From: Chryseobacterium sp. ISL-6
Lineage (GTDB): Bacteria > Bacteroidota > Bacteroidia > Flavobacteriales > Weeksellaceae
DNA: 64,000 nt
Direction: 5' to 3'
Assembly: GCF_018613715.1 (NCBI RefSeq)
Contig: NZ_JAGGPT010000001.1
Location: forward strand, 361,919-425,918
In this document: positions 1 to 7,790 of the stretch, piece after piece
How the letters are laid out: the number at the start of each line of letters is the position of its first letter
How positions within the stretch are numbered: position 1 is the stretch's first letter
Translations under genes and position numbers: made by a program
The notes under the pieces: generated by a model
What the model was told of the DNA's origin: nothing
Databases searched by the model: none
What the model saw: only the letters and a program-made list of their open reading frames with translations

Positions 1-2
1 TA

Positions 3-551
3 GCCATGCGAATAGGAAGACGTTTTACCATGGCATCTGGGATTTTATTAGGCGGTTTTGGTGCTGCTCTTATGGCTGTATTTGTATCTGTAGACGGCGG
101 TTATCTGTCGGTACTTCCCAGAATGCTTGCTATGGGATTTGGAATGGGATTAAGTATGACTCCTTCTACCGAAGCTATAACTTCAGCATTGCCTGCTAGT
201 CGCCAGGGAATCGCTTCTGCGCTTAATGATATTACCAGGGAACTCGGAACAGCTCTCGGGGTTGCTTTACTAGGATCTCTGGTAAGTGCAGGCTACAAGA
301 GTATGATCGATAAAAAGTTAAATGGAATTTCTACGCATGCTGCGACGTTGGCTCGAGAAGGCATTTCTAATGCACTTGCTGTTGCTCCGGAAACAGGTGA
401 TCAATCTGCTTTACTAATTCGCATTGCCCGTGAATCTTTTGTATATGGTTGGAAACAGGCCATGTGGGTTGGTGCTGTTGTTATGCTGATCCTGTTCATG
501 TATGTTCTTGTGTATGGACCTAAAAGGATAAATAAAGAAATTTTAAGTTAA
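3..551 (+). CDS. MFS drug efflux transporter, DHA2-like (C-terminal part, 5' truncated by window)
   Basis: The visible 181 residues are the last part of a major facilitator protein. The frame is open to the window edge, so the ATG at position 6 is probably internal and the gene starts upstream. Hydrophobic segments lie near residues 8-28, 36-50, 80-95 and 155-170. The stretch GMGLSMTPSTEAITSALP followed by RQGIASALNDITRELGTALG is typical of the 14-helix DHA2 (EmrB/QacA/SmvA) proton-driven exporters. It stops 9 bases before the methyltransferase gene, which may be co-transcribed. The substrate cannot be read from the fragment; multidrug or cationic biocide export is the family norm. Confidence 0.88.
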   Translation, partial: AMRIGRRFTMASGILLGGFGAALMAVFVSVDGGYLSVLPRMLAMGFGMGLSMTPSTEAITSALPASRQGIASALNDITRELGTALGVALLGSLVSAGYKSMIDKKLNGISTHAATLAREGISNALAVAPETGDQSALLIRIARESFVYGWKQAMWVGAVVMLILFMYVLVYGPKRINKEILS

Positions 552-560
552 AAAAATTCG

Positions 561-1529
561 ATGGAAAATAGATGGATATTTAAAACAGACCTTCATGGAC
601 AAGATGATACAGATCCTATTTTGGAAGCTTTGAGAAATGTTTTGACTGACTGTAATATTGATTTCATTAAACAGAATTCTGAGGTATTGCTTCAGGTTGA
701 TGGATGCTCAGTGGACACTGAACTTATTATTTCAGAGGCTGGAAAATTAGGTTTCAACTGTGGACAAATAATAGATAAAATAAATATTGGTGGGATTAAT
801 TCAGCAGAAGATATGAAAGTATTTTGGGACGACAGTTTTATTAAACATAAGACCATGTGGGGTTTTGAACCTTCACATTCTGCAGTACTGACTAAAGAAC
901 TGTTTATGGAACAGGATGTGAATAATATTCTTATTCCAGGGATAGGATATGGTAGGAATGCTCAGATCTTTATAGAAAATAAAATTAAGGTAACAGGAAT
1001 AGAAATCTCTAAAACTGCCATTAAACTGGCTGAAGAGCAGTTTAAAAATAAAATGAAAATTTTTCAGGGATCGGTCACAGAGATGCCCTTTGACCTCCAT
1101 TTGTATGATGGAATTTTCTGCTATGCACTTCTTCATCTATTAAATGGTGATCAAAGAAAGAAAATGATCAGTGATTGTTTTAATCAATTACAAAATGAAG
1201 GCTGGATGGTCTTTTCGGTAATTTCTAAAAATTCTCCAAACTATGGAAAAGGAAAAGGGATCGGAAAGGATACTTTTGAAATTGGAAAAGGAGGACAGCT
1301 TTTTTTCTATGACATGGAGGCTGTACAGAAGGAATTTAAAGAATATGGGCTGTTGGATTATTTTGAAATTGATGAGCAGACAGATGCCGTGACAAAATTA
1401 TCAGCATTCAAATTTATAATGATCATTTGCAGAAAAGAAAATAAAAATGAATCAGTTAAAAATGAAAGTGATTGTAAGTCAAATAGTATTTCTGTTGTTT
1501 TTAATAAAATGCTGTCTTACAATTACTAG
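561..1529 (+). CDS. SAM-dependent methyltransferase with an N-terminal HMA-like region
   Basis: 322 residues. Residues about 115-230 form a class I Rossmann methyltransferase: motif I is ILIPGIGYGRN (residues 123-133), the acidic ribose-binding residue follows in VTGIEIS, and DGIFCYALLHLL matches motif IV. The fold resembles small-molecule methyltransferases of the TehB/thiopurine type. Residues 1-75 look like a ferredoxin-fold heavy-metal-associated domain (DTDPILEALRNVL then VDGCSVDTELIISEAGKLGF) but have no CxxC metal site. The gene follows the MFS exporter by 9 bases, so the two may act together, for example on a toxic metalloid or xenobiotic; that link is inference. The tail after residue 295 is polar and low-complexity. 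Confidence 0.8.
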   Translation: MENRWIFKTDLHGQDDTDPILEALRNVLTDCNIDFIKQNSEVLLQVDGCSVDTELIISEAGKLGFNCGQIIDKINIGGINSAEDMKVFWDDSFIKHKTMWGFEPSHSAVLTKELFMEQDVNNILIPGIGYGRNAQIFIENKIKVTGIEISKTAIKLAEEQFKNKMKIFQGSVTEMPFDLHLYDGIFCYALLHLLNGDQRKKMISDCFNQLQNEGWMVFSVISKNSPNYGKGKGIGKDTFEIGKGGQLFFYDMEAVQKEFKEYGLLDYFEIDEQTDAVTKLSAFKFIMIICRKENKNESVKNESDCKSNSISVVFNKMLSYNY

Positions 1530-1605
1530 ATGTCACTGGCTATATTCTTTTATTAAAAATAAAAATGAGGTTTAACAAAATCATTTATCAAAACTGTTTA
1601 CGTTG

Positions 1606-1613
1606 TATATTTG
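1606..1613 (+). promoter_or_regulatory. Candidate -7 promoter element for the Crp/Fnr gene
   Basis: TATATTTG matches the Bacteroidota -7 consensus TAnnTTTG and lies 20 bases before the ATG at 1634. No clear TTTG -33 element is seen at the expected distance; TTTA at 1584-1587 is the nearest match. Confidence 0.4.
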
Positions 1614-1633
1614 TAAGAGTATAACAGAACATA

Positions 1634-2209
1634 ATGACCGATCCTAAAGAGATATTACAGCTGCATTTATCACAATTTGTCTCTCTGAACGAAGAGCAGT
1701 TGGAATATGTGTTTTCCCATTTTACTATGATTACTTTAAAAAAAGGTCAAATGTTATTATCTGAAGGTACTGTCATAGATCAGGAATATTTTGTACTGGA
1801 TGGCTGTCTGAAAGCTTTTTATGTAAATGATAGTATGAAAATGTTTATCCTTCAGTTTGCCATGCCTAATTGGTGGGTTTCGGATTATAATGCACTCTAT
1901 AGTCATCAGAAGGCAACGGTAAATATTGATTGTATTACCAATGCAACGGTATTGGCCATATCCAATGCAAACAGGGAGAAAATATGTGGTGAGATTCATG
2001 AGATAGAGCATTTTTTCAGGTGGAGAACAAATAAAGGTTATGTTGCTGTACAGAAGCGACTTCTTTCTCTGATGAATAATGACGTAAAATTCAGGTATGA
2101 AGAGCTTTTATCAATGTATCCGCAACTGTATAATCTGGTTCCTAAACATCTGATTGCTGCTTACCTTGGAGTTTCCAGAGAAACGCTCAGCAGATTATAT
2201 CACGCTTAA
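1634..2209 (+). CDS. Crp/Fnr family transcriptional regulator
   Basis: 191 residues, the usual size for Bacteroidota Crp/Fnr proteins. Residues about 20-120 are a cyclic-nucleotide-binding-type beta-roll (KKGQMLLSEGTVIDQEYFVLDG, then a core with LQFAMPNWWVSDY). The C-terminus ends in a helix-turn-helix, HLIAAYLGVSRETLSRLY, whose SRETLSR recognition helix is typical of the family. No cysteine cluster for an Fe-S centre is visible, so an oxygen-sensing Fnr role is not supported. The effector is unknown. A GTGA-N6-TCAC palindrome lies 36 bases downstream of its stop, in front of the yceI run, and is a plausible binding site. Confidence 0.88.
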   Translation: MTDPKEILQLHLSQFVSLNEEQLEYVFSHFTMITLKKGQMLLSEGTVIDQEYFVLDGCLKAFYVNDSMKMFILQFAMPNWWVSDYNALYSHQKATVNIDCITNATVLAISNANREKICGEIHEIEHFFRWRTNKGYVAVQKRLLSLMNNDVKFRYEELLSMYPQLYNLVPKHLIAAYLGVSRETLSRLYHA

Positions 2210-2244
2210 TCTCTTTTAAATATAATTCTTCAGTTGTATAAATA

Positions 2245-2258
2245 GTGACCCAGGTCAC
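2245..2258. promoter_or_regulatory. Crp-like operator upstream of the yceI-tautomerase-SDR run
   Basis: GTGACC-CA-GGTCAC is a 14-bp inverted repeat. Its outer bases GTGA-N6-TCAC match the Crp half-site layout. It sits between the Crp/Fnr gene and the start of the next transcription unit, 56 bases before the ATG at 2314, and is followed by TAACTTTTTG, a loose -7-like sequence. This makes it a good candidate target for the neighbouring regulator. Confidence 0.5.
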
Positions 2259-2313
2259 GTAACTTTTTGATGGTCTCAACGGAACTTTGTGTCAACATTT
2301 AAACATAGAAAAA

Positions 2314-2859
2314 ATGAATACACAAAATTTTAAAGTAAACAATGAAAAAAGCATTGTAGAATGGACCGGAAGAAAAATAACCGGAGCACATAACGGAACT
2401 ATTGGAATCAAAGAAGGGACATTCTCTTTTAAGGACAACCAACTCTCCTCTGGAACATTTATTATTGACACCCGTTCCATAAAAATTCTTGATATTGAAG
2501 ATGCTGAAACCAATGCACAATTTGCAGGGCATTTAGCTTCCGATGATTTCTTTAATTCTGATCAGTATCCTGAATCAATATTTCAGATTAAGCATGCAGA
2601 ACCAGGAGACGATCATCTGTATTATGTAACCGGTGACCTTACGATTAAAGGAATCACCCACCCTGTTGATGCAGTTTTGAAAATTGCGACTCAGGAAAAC
2701 ACAGCTACTGTTCAAAGCAAAATTGTTCTTGATAGAACCAAGTACAATATGAAATTCAGATCGGGGAATTTCTTTACCGATCTTGGAGATACCCTGATAT
2801 ACAACAATTTCGACCTTAATATTAATTTGGTTGCAGAAGCAGCTGAAAATAATTTTTAA
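2314..2859 (+). CDS. YceI family lipid-binding-like protein
   Basis: 181 residues from the ATG at 2314; an in-frame TTG 27 bases earlier is less likely. The YceI lipocalin-like barrel is visible throughout: SIVEWTGRKITGAHNGTIGIKEG at the N-terminus, HLASDDFFNSDQYPESIF in the middle, and VTGDLTIKGITHPV followed by a repeat of the pattern near the end. Family members bind isoprenoid-type lipids, and many are periplasmic. This one has no signal peptide, so it should be cytoplasmic. It is the first gene of a run with a tautomerase and an SDR and sits directly behind a Crp-like palindrome, which suggests stress or redox control. The ligand is unknown. Confidence 0.88.
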   Translation: MNTQNFKVNNEKSIVEWTGRKITGAHNGTIGIKEGTFSFKDNQLSSGTFIIDTRSIKILDIEDAETNAQFAGHLASDDFFNSDQYPESIFQIKHAEPGDDHLYYVTGDLTIKGITHPVDAVLKIATQENTATVQSKIVLDRTKYNMKFRSGNFFTDLGDTLIYNNFDLNINLVAEAAENNF

Positions 2860-2877
2860 CATCTAAAATTTAAAATC

Positions 2878-3096
2878 ATGCCTTACATAAAAATAGAAGT
2901 TTTACGTGACGGAGTTACCAGAGAAGAAAAACAACTTTTGATAAAAGGAGTAACAGAATTGGTAACATCGGTATTGAATAAAGATCCACACCTTACCCAT
3001 GTAGTGATTGATGAAAAAGAAGATGATAACTGGGGATATGCAGGAGAACAGGTTTCTGTATTAAAAGAACAAGGATTTTCAACGGAAAAAAAGTAA
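2878..3096 (+). CDS. 4-oxalocrotonate tautomerase family protein
   Basis: 72 residues, close to the 60-75 typical of 4-OT subunits. Pro2, the catalytic base once the initiator Met is removed, is present (MPYIKIEVL), followed by the family pattern VTREEKQLLIKGVTELV and a beta segment THVVIDEKEDDNWGYAGE. Such proteins form hexamers and tautomerise enol/keto acids. The gene lies 18 bases after yceI and 4 bases before an SDR, so the three are probably one transcript. The natural substrate cannot be inferred. Confidence 0.88.
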   Translation: MPYIKIEVLRDGVTREEKQLLIKGVTELVTSVLNKDPHLTHVVIDEKEDDNWGYAGEQVSVLKEQGFSTEKK

Positions 3097-3100
3097 AGAA

Positions 3101-3832
3101 ATGAAAAAACAAACCGTTATTGTAACAGGAGCTTCATCAGGAATAGGATTGGAAGTAGCAAGATATTTTCTGGAAAAAGGAGATAACGTTGTAATCAATT
3201 CAAAAACACTTTCTAAATTAGAACAGGTTTTCAATGAATTGGGAGGTGGGGATAAGCTTGCCATGGTTGCTGGTGATGTTGCTGACAAATCTATTGGTGA
3301 TTTATTGGTAAAAACCGCTCTTGAGCGATTTGGCTCTGTGGATGTGCTGGTTAATAATGCAGGAATTTACGAAAATAAACCATTTTTAGAAGTAACAGAA
3401 GAACATTTGGATAAGTTTTTAAGAACAAATCTTAAAGGAACTTTCTTTACCACGCAATCGGTTATTCCGCAGATGCAAAAGCAGAAAGATGGGGTAATCA
3501 TTAATATTGGATCACCATTGGTCTATCATGCTATGGCAGGATCACCTTCTACAGCTCCAATATCCAGCAAAGGGGCGATCCATGCTTTAACGCATCAGCT
3601 TGCTGCTGAATTTGGAAAGGACAATATCAGAGTGAATACTGTTGCTGCAGGACTGATCAGGACACCAATGCATGATGAAAATATTGATAAAGCTGCGGGA
3701 CTTCATTTATTGAACCGTATTGGTGAACCGAAAGAGGTAGCACATATGGTGTATAGTATTGCTTGTAATAAGTTGATAACTGGAGCTATTATTAATGTGG
3801 ATGGCGGTATGGGAGCCGGTCATTATCTGTAA
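3101..3832 (+). CDS. Short-chain dehydrogenase/reductase lacking the catalytic Tyr
   Basis: 243 residues with the classical SDR fold: cofactor motif TGASSGIG (residues 9-16), NNAG at residues 85-88, and a C-terminal ITGAIINVDGGMGAG. The active site is odd. Ser138 is present (INIGSP) and the Lys is in SSKGA (Lys157), but the YxxxK tyrosine is Pro153 (APISSK). The catalytic chemistry may therefore be altered or lost, or another residue such as Tyr142 may substitute. It follows the tautomerase by 4 bases and overlaps the next gene by one base, so it is part of the same operon. NADP(H) versus NAD(H) preference is not clear. Confidence 0.85.
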   Translation: MKKQTVIVTGASSGIGLEVARYFLEKGDNVVINSKTLSKLEQVFNELGGGDKLAMVAGDVADKSIGDLLVKTALERFGSVDVLVNNAGIYENKPFLEVTEEHLDKFLRTNLKGTFFTTQSVIPQMQKQKDGVIINIGSPLVYHAMAGSPSTAPISSKGAIHALTHQLAAEFGKDNIRVNTVAAGLIRTPMHDENIDKAAGLHLLNRIGEPKEVAHMVYSIACNKLITGAIINVDGGMGAGHYL

Positions 3833-4278
3833 TGAAAATTGTATTATTAATGGCATGGCTGTTTAGTTTCCCAATAAACAGCCATGCTCAAAAAACCAAC
3901 ACTATGAAAAATAGTACAGAAGAAACCGCTATAAGAACGGCTCTTGAGCAATATTATTTTAAAGGTATTTTTGAGGGCAATACAAAACTTTTGAAAGCAG
4001 TATTTTTTAAGGATGCGCTTCTTTTTGGAGATGTAAAAGGTGTTGCTTATCATAAAACAGCAGCACAATACATAGAAGGTGTGGGTAACAGGGTAAGTCC
4101 TGAAAAAGCAGGGGCACAGTTTAAACCGGAAATTATTTCTATTGATGTGATCAACTCTATTGCTGCGGTAAAATTAAATGTAAAGATGTACAATTATAAT
4201 TACTATAATTTTATTACTTTTCATAAAATCAATGGTAAATGGCTGATCGTCAATAAAACCCTTACGGATGTAGAATAG
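3832..4278 (+). CDS. Secreted NTF2-like / putative lumazine-binding protein
   Basis: 148 residues. Residues 1-20 form a signal peptide ending at ALA-like SHAQ. The rest matches the NTF2-like 'putative lumazine-binding' type (ETAIRTALEQYYFKGIFEGN near residues 30-50, then a cone-shaped beta sheet ending FITFHKINGKWLIVNKTL). Members are common in Bacteroidota and mostly uncharacterised; binding of a small ligand in the cone is the usual guess. Its start codon overlaps the stop of the SDR gene (TAATG), showing translational coupling with the upstream operon. Confidence 0.75.
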   Translation: MKIVLLMAWLFSFPINSHAQKTNTMKNSTEETAIRTALEQYYFKGIFEGNTKLLKAVFFKDALLFGDVKGVAYHKTAAQYIEGVGNRVSPEKAGAQFKPEIISIDVINSIAAVKLNVKMYNYNYYNFITFHKINGKWLIVNKTLTDVE

Positions 4279-4308
4279 TTATTTAAACCAAATCAAACGT
4301 ATTTATTT

Positions 4309-5382
4309 ATGTGGAATAAAAAAAGAATAACAGATTTGTTGGGCATTGAATACCCAATATGGCAAGGGCCTTTTGGTGGTGGCTTATCTACTGTTGAATT
4401 GACCTCTACGGTTAGTAATATGGGTGGATTGGGAGGATTTGGTGCATATACTCTTAGTCCACAGGAGATCTATGAGAAAGATCAACAGATCAGATCACAA
4501 ACAAAAAATCCCTATAATCTTAATCTCTGGGTCTCTGATACGGATTATAGAGATCACGAGGATACTGAAAGAAAATATAAAGAAACGGTAGAGACGTTTA
4601 GACCTTATTTTGATCGTTTAGGAATAGAGATTCCTACTCTTCCACCCTCTTTTGAATCCAGGTTCCAGAATCAGCTGCAGGCAGTTCTGGATATCAAGCC
4701 CAAAGTTTTCAGTTTTATGTTTGGTTTACTGGATCCGGATATTGTAGAAGAATGTCATAAAAGGGGAATTTTACTCGCGGGGAATGCTACAACATTAGAT
4801 GAAGCGATAGCTCTGGAGAATATTGGAGTGGATTTCATTGTTGCTTCAGGATTTGAAAGCGGAGGCCACAGACCTTCTTTTCTCGATAAAGCTGAATTTT
4901 CCACGACAGGAACTTTTGTTCTGATTCAGCTTATTAAAGATAAAGTGAAAATTCCTGTGGTTGCTGCAGGAGGAATAGCAGACGGAAAAGGTATTGCTGC
5001 TGCATTAACGTTAGGTGCTGAAGCAGTACAGATCGGAACAGCTTTTCTGGCATGTGAAGAATCTGGCGCGCTACCTGACCATAGAGAAGCTCTTTTTTCT
5101 GAAGCCTCTAAAAATACAAGGCTTTCAAGAGCTTACACGGGACGACTTGGTAGAGGAATTACTACTGAAATACTAAAAGATCTTTCTGAAAAGTCAATCG
5201 CCCACTTACCTTTTCCATTGCAGACTACTTTCATGTCACCATTGCGAAAAGCTGCCTTGGAACAAGGAAAGAATGAAATGGTATTTTTCTGGGGAGGTCA
5301 GATTGCTCCTATTTTAAAGTATAAAAATGCATCGGTTTTAATGGAGAGCCTGATTGAGGAAACGTCAAAAATATTCTCATGA
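4309..5382 (+). CDS. Nitronate monooxygenase (2-nitropropane dioxygenase family)
   Basis: 357 residues forming an FMN-binding TIM barrel. Family marks are PIWQGPFGGG near the N-terminus, VDFIVASGFESGGHRPS with the catalytic-type His near residue 186, and the phosphate-binding VPVVAAGGIADGKGIAAALTLGAEAVQIGT run near residues 220-250. The enzyme oxidises alkyl nitronates such as propionate-3-nitronate to the aldehyde or ketone plus nitrite, a detoxification role. It starts 30 bases after the NTF2-like gene and may be the last gene of the yceI run. A GC-rich palindrome at 5459-5478 lies 76 bases past its stop. Confidence 0.88.
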   Translation: MWNKKRITDLLGIEYPIWQGPFGGGLSTVELTSTVSNMGGLGGFGAYTLSPQEIYEKDQQIRSQTKNPYNLNLWVSDTDYRDHEDTERKYKETVETFRPYFDRLGIEIPTLPPSFESRFQNQLQAVLDIKPKVFSFMFGLLDPDIVEECHKRGILLAGNATTLDEAIALENIGVDFIVASGFESGGHRPSFLDKAEFSTTGTFVLIQLIKDKVKIPVVAAGGIADGKGIAAALTLGAEAVQIGTAFLACEESGALPDHREALFSEASKNTRLSRAYTGRLGRGITTEILKDLSEKSIAHLPFPLQTTFMSPLRKAALEQGKNEMVFFWGGQIAPILKYKNASVLMESLIEETSKIFS

Positions 5383-5390
5383 TTTAAATT

Positions 5391-5479
5391 GGATATTTAT
5401 TTTCTTTCTCGCAGATGACAAAGATCTCTTTGATCGGTGATAGAAAAAAGATCAATAGAAACGGGCTTTAGCCCGTTTA
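5391..5479. repeat. Direct repeat copy 1 flanking the nitrilase gene
   Basis: About 89 bases beginning GGATATTTATTTTCTTTCTC and ending with the hairpin AAACGGGC-TTTA-GCCCGTTT. A near-identical copy lies at 6579-6676. The middle part TCTTTGATCGGTGA is shared; copy 2 has a short insertion before it. The nitrilase gene lies between the copies in direct orientation. Confidence 0.85.
5459..5478. terminator. Palindrome, possible terminator of the nitronate monooxygenase gene
   Basis: AAACGGGC-TTTA-GCCCGTTT is a perfect 8-bp stem with a 4-base loop, followed on the plus strand by ACTTTTTTA. It can act as an intrinsic terminator for the gene ending at 5382, and it is also the end of the repeat unit. 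Confidence 0.5.
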
Positions 5480-5732
5480 CTTTTTTATGCATTCTAATGG
5501 CTTTAACCGAAACCAAAAAAAAATCTAAATTTTGGTTAAACCTCAATCCTATGGTATTGCACGCGATGAATAAATCTTGATTGTTTTTATAAATTCATTT
5601 TATGGAAACTTGTTTTCAGAAATTTAAAGAATTAAATTTGTGGTACTACGAAACCATATCATTTTTAGCCAATTTCTAATTTGGCAGAATTAAAAATTAT
5701 ATCGGATCCCTTTTACTCTAATACATTTAAAT

Positions 5733-6515
5733 ATGAAAGTTACCGTTTGCGAGCTTAGCGATAATAAGCAACAATTTCAAAATGACTGGAAAGATCTAAA
5801 GCTTTATCTTGAAACTACATTCTCTGACCTTCTACTATTACCTGAAATGCCTTTTTATAAATGGTTGTCAGCTAGCAATGTTACATCGGATGAATTAAAG
5901 CAGGAAAGTGTAAAGGAACATCAGTTATGGTTGAAAGAAATAGAAACTCTTGGAGTTCAATACGTAGTGTATTCTATACCGGAAATTGTGGAAGATAGAT
6001 ATCTGAACACCGCTTATGTATTCGAAAAAGGGAAAGGACACGACAGACTTCATACAAAAGCTTATTTTCCTGAAGAAACTCATTTTTGGGAGGAAACATG
6101 GTTTGACAGAGAAGAGCCCGCTACTTTTGAAGCATTTGATCTCGGAAATTTTAAAATAGGGATTCTCTTATGTACTGAACTTTGGTTTACAGAAAAAGCC
6201 CGTCATTATGGAAAACAGGGAATTGATATTCTGTTCTGTCCGAGAGCAACAGGAAAAACTTCTGTAGAACAGTGGATTAACTGTGGGAAAATTGTCGCTA
6301 TTATTTCGGGAGCATATTGTTTAAGTTCCAACAGATCAGGATTGGGTGAGAATAACTTTGAATGGGGAGGTACAGGTTGGATCGCAGAACCGATGAACGG
6401 AAATCTATTAGGTAGATCTTCTGCTGAGGATAAATTTATAACCCATGAAATTGACTTAGAAAAATCTAAAGAAGCAAAACAGGAGTACCCATTATATGTG
6501 AAAAGTGATTTTTAA
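5733..6515 (+). CDS. Carbon-nitrogen hydrolase (nitrilase superfamily amidase)
   Basis: 260 residues. All three members of the nitrilase catalytic triad are visible: Glu in LLLLPEMPF (near residue 38), Lys in RLHTKAYFP (near residue 109) and Cys in GILLCTELWF (near residue 150). The length and single-domain form fit small amidases or omega-amidases rather than NAD synthetase or lipoprotein acyltransferase. The start at 5733 gives MKVTVCEL, the expected first strand. The gene is a lone unit between two direct repeats in the same orientation. The substrate is unknown. Confidence 0.85.
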   Translation: MKVTVCELSDNKQQFQNDWKDLKLYLETTFSDLLLLPEMPFYKWLSASNVTSDELKQESVKEHQLWLKEIETLGVQYVVYSIPEIVEDRYLNTAYVFEKGKGHDRLHTKAYFPEETHFWEETWFDREEPATFEAFDLGNFKIGILLCTELWFTEKARHYGKQGIDILFCPRATGKTSVEQWINCGKIVAIISGAYCLSSNRSGLGENNFEWGGTGWIAEPMNGNLLGRSSAEDKFITHEIDLEKSKEAKQEYPLYVKSDF

Positions 6516-6578
6516 AAGAATATGGTTTGGTTTATATTCTCAAAGAAATTGAAAGTTCGAGGAAGTCAATGACAAAAT

Positions 6579-6676
6579 GGATGTTTATTTTCTTTCTCGC
6601 TGATGACACAGATTGAACAGATCTCTTTGATCGGTGAGAGAAAAAAGATCAATAGAAACGGGCTTTAGCCCGTTTA
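6579..6676. repeat. Direct repeat copy 2 flanking the nitrilase gene
   Basis: About 98 bases beginning GGATGTTTATTTTCTTTCTC and ending in AAACGGGC-TTTA-GCCCGTTT (6656-6675). It matches the copy at 5391-5479 apart from scattered substitutions and a short insertion (ACAGATTGAAC region). Confidence 0.85.
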
Positions 6677-6693
6677 TTCTTTTACATATTTAA

Positions 6694-6780
6694 TGGCTTT
6701 AGCCAAAACTTACAAAATACTATAGGTTTTGGCTAAAGCCAATGCATGTTAGATTAAATAAGCCTGGCTAAAGCCAGGCT
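6694..6780. repeat. Two further palindromes with the GGCTAAAGCC core
   Basis: TGGCTTTAGCCAAAAC at 6694-6709 pairs perfectly with GTTTTGGCTAAAGCCA at 6726-6741. AGCCTGGC-TAAA-GCCAGGCT at 6761-6780 is a separate perfect hairpin. Both share the core of the hairpin ending the direct repeats, which suggests REP-like elements. Confidence 0.7.
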
Positions 6781-7018
6781 CTATTGATAATACGGAACAT
6801 ATACGAGTCTACGAATGAATATGGATTTAGTTAGAATTCGTGCGAAAACTGAAAGTTTGAGGAAGACAATGACAAAGTTGGTATTTAAACCCCTTCGTAA
6901 ACTCTAATAAAAAAATCTATGTCATCTGCTCAATCTGCGAGAGAATAAAATGCTAAATAGAAAGAGATTTTAACCCAGTTCTTAAAATACCTTCAGGCTT
7001 TGAATCTATTTGTATACA

Positions 7019-7780
7019 TTATTCAGCTGAAGAATGATGTGATGCCAGGTCATAGGCCAATGAAAGCATAAACCCCCGGTTATATATTTTAATCTTATCT
7101 TTTTTAGAATTTCCATTGGCAAAACTGTTGGCATTCTGAAAGAGATCTGTAAAACCGTGATTATATCTGAACCCAACAGACCATCTGTCTTTTAGTTGAT
7201 AATCTACACCAAGGTTTATTCCGAAATCAAACTTTTGAAGATAATAGCTTTTACTTTCATCATTAGCAGCATCTCCAAAAATACTCTTATCCCGGAAAAG
7301 ATCCCCATTTTGGTCTTTCCGTTTTGTGTTGGCAGCTACTAAAACACTTACATAAGGTCCAGCATAGAGCCGGAACTTTGAGAGTTGATAATTGATATTG
7401 GCAGGAACAATATCAATATAAGAGCTATTAATGGCCGATTTATAGAGATGATCATCAGTGTCTTTATAAATGACACCTACTCTTCTTTGATTAAAAATCA
7501 GTTCATGAGTAAGCCCAATATTTCTGTTGATCTTTGTATTAACGAAGATTCCCACATAAATACCCGGTTTGAATTTCGTATCTGAATCTGCAAAAATAAA
7601 GTCTCTTTCTTTACCATAGAAATTATAGTAATTAAGTCCGGCTTTCACTCCCCAGCTTATACGATTTGTATTCAGCTCAAAAGTATCAATTTCTGAAGAA
7701 CTATTATTTTCAAATATGGTTTGGGCATACGAAAACTGTTGCCCCAATATGATAATAAGTATAATTAATATTTTTTTCAT
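7019..7780 (-). CDS. Outer-membrane beta-barrel protein (PorT-like)
   Basis: 253 residues. Residues 1-20 are a signal peptide (KKILIILIIILGQQFSYAQ). From about residue 40 the chain alternates in beta-barrel fashion (WGVKAGLNYYNFYG, GIYVGIFVNTKI, LGVDYQLKDRWSVGFRYNHG) and ends GFMLSLAYDLA plus a short tail, matching the outer-membrane barrel families of Bacteroidota (PorT-like). It follows the TolC-family gene by 10 bases and is probably the last gene of the metal efflux operon. Its role there is unknown; a structural or accessory barrel is most likely. Confidence 0.75.
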   Translation of the reverse strand: MKKILIILIIILGQQFSYAQTIFENNSSSEIDTFELNTNRISWGVKAGLNYYNFYGKERDFIFADSDTKFKPGIYVGIFVNTKINRNIGLTHELIFNQRRVGVIYKDTDDHLYKSAINSSYIDIVPANINYQLSKFRLYAGPYVSVLVAANTKRKDQNGDLFRDKSIFGDAANDESKSYYLQKFDFGINLGVDYQLKDRWSVGFRYNHGFTDLFQNANSFANGNSKKDKIKIYNRGFMLSLAYDLASHHSSAE

Positions 7781-7790
7781 TGTTTTTTTA

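Larger units (their letters stand above)
5383..5732. other. 350-bp intergenic region with repeat copy and palindromes
   Basis: No gene is seen here. The stretch holds the first copy of a direct repeat (5391-5479), which ends in a palindrome, and a degenerate GGCTTTAACC...GGTTAAACC pair around 5499-5542. The last 150 bases are AT-rich and should contain the nitrilase promoter, but no clear TAnnTTTG was found. Confidence 0.6.
6516..7018. other. 503-bp intergenic region between convergent genes, rich in palindromes
   Basis: No gene is seen. It carries the second direct repeat (6579-6676), then three hairpins built on GGCTTTAGCC/GGCTAAAGCC (6656-6675, 6694-6741, 6761-6780), then a CATCTGCTCAATCTGCGAGAG sequence near 6918-6941 that belongs to another dispersed family. 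The flanking genes converge, so the hairpins may also serve as bidirectional terminators. Confidence 0.65.

Noticed and set aside
5391..6676. Composite transposon around the nitrilase gene
   Set aside because: No transposase, no terminal inverted repeats of IS type and no target duplication are seen; the copies look like intergenic repeats.
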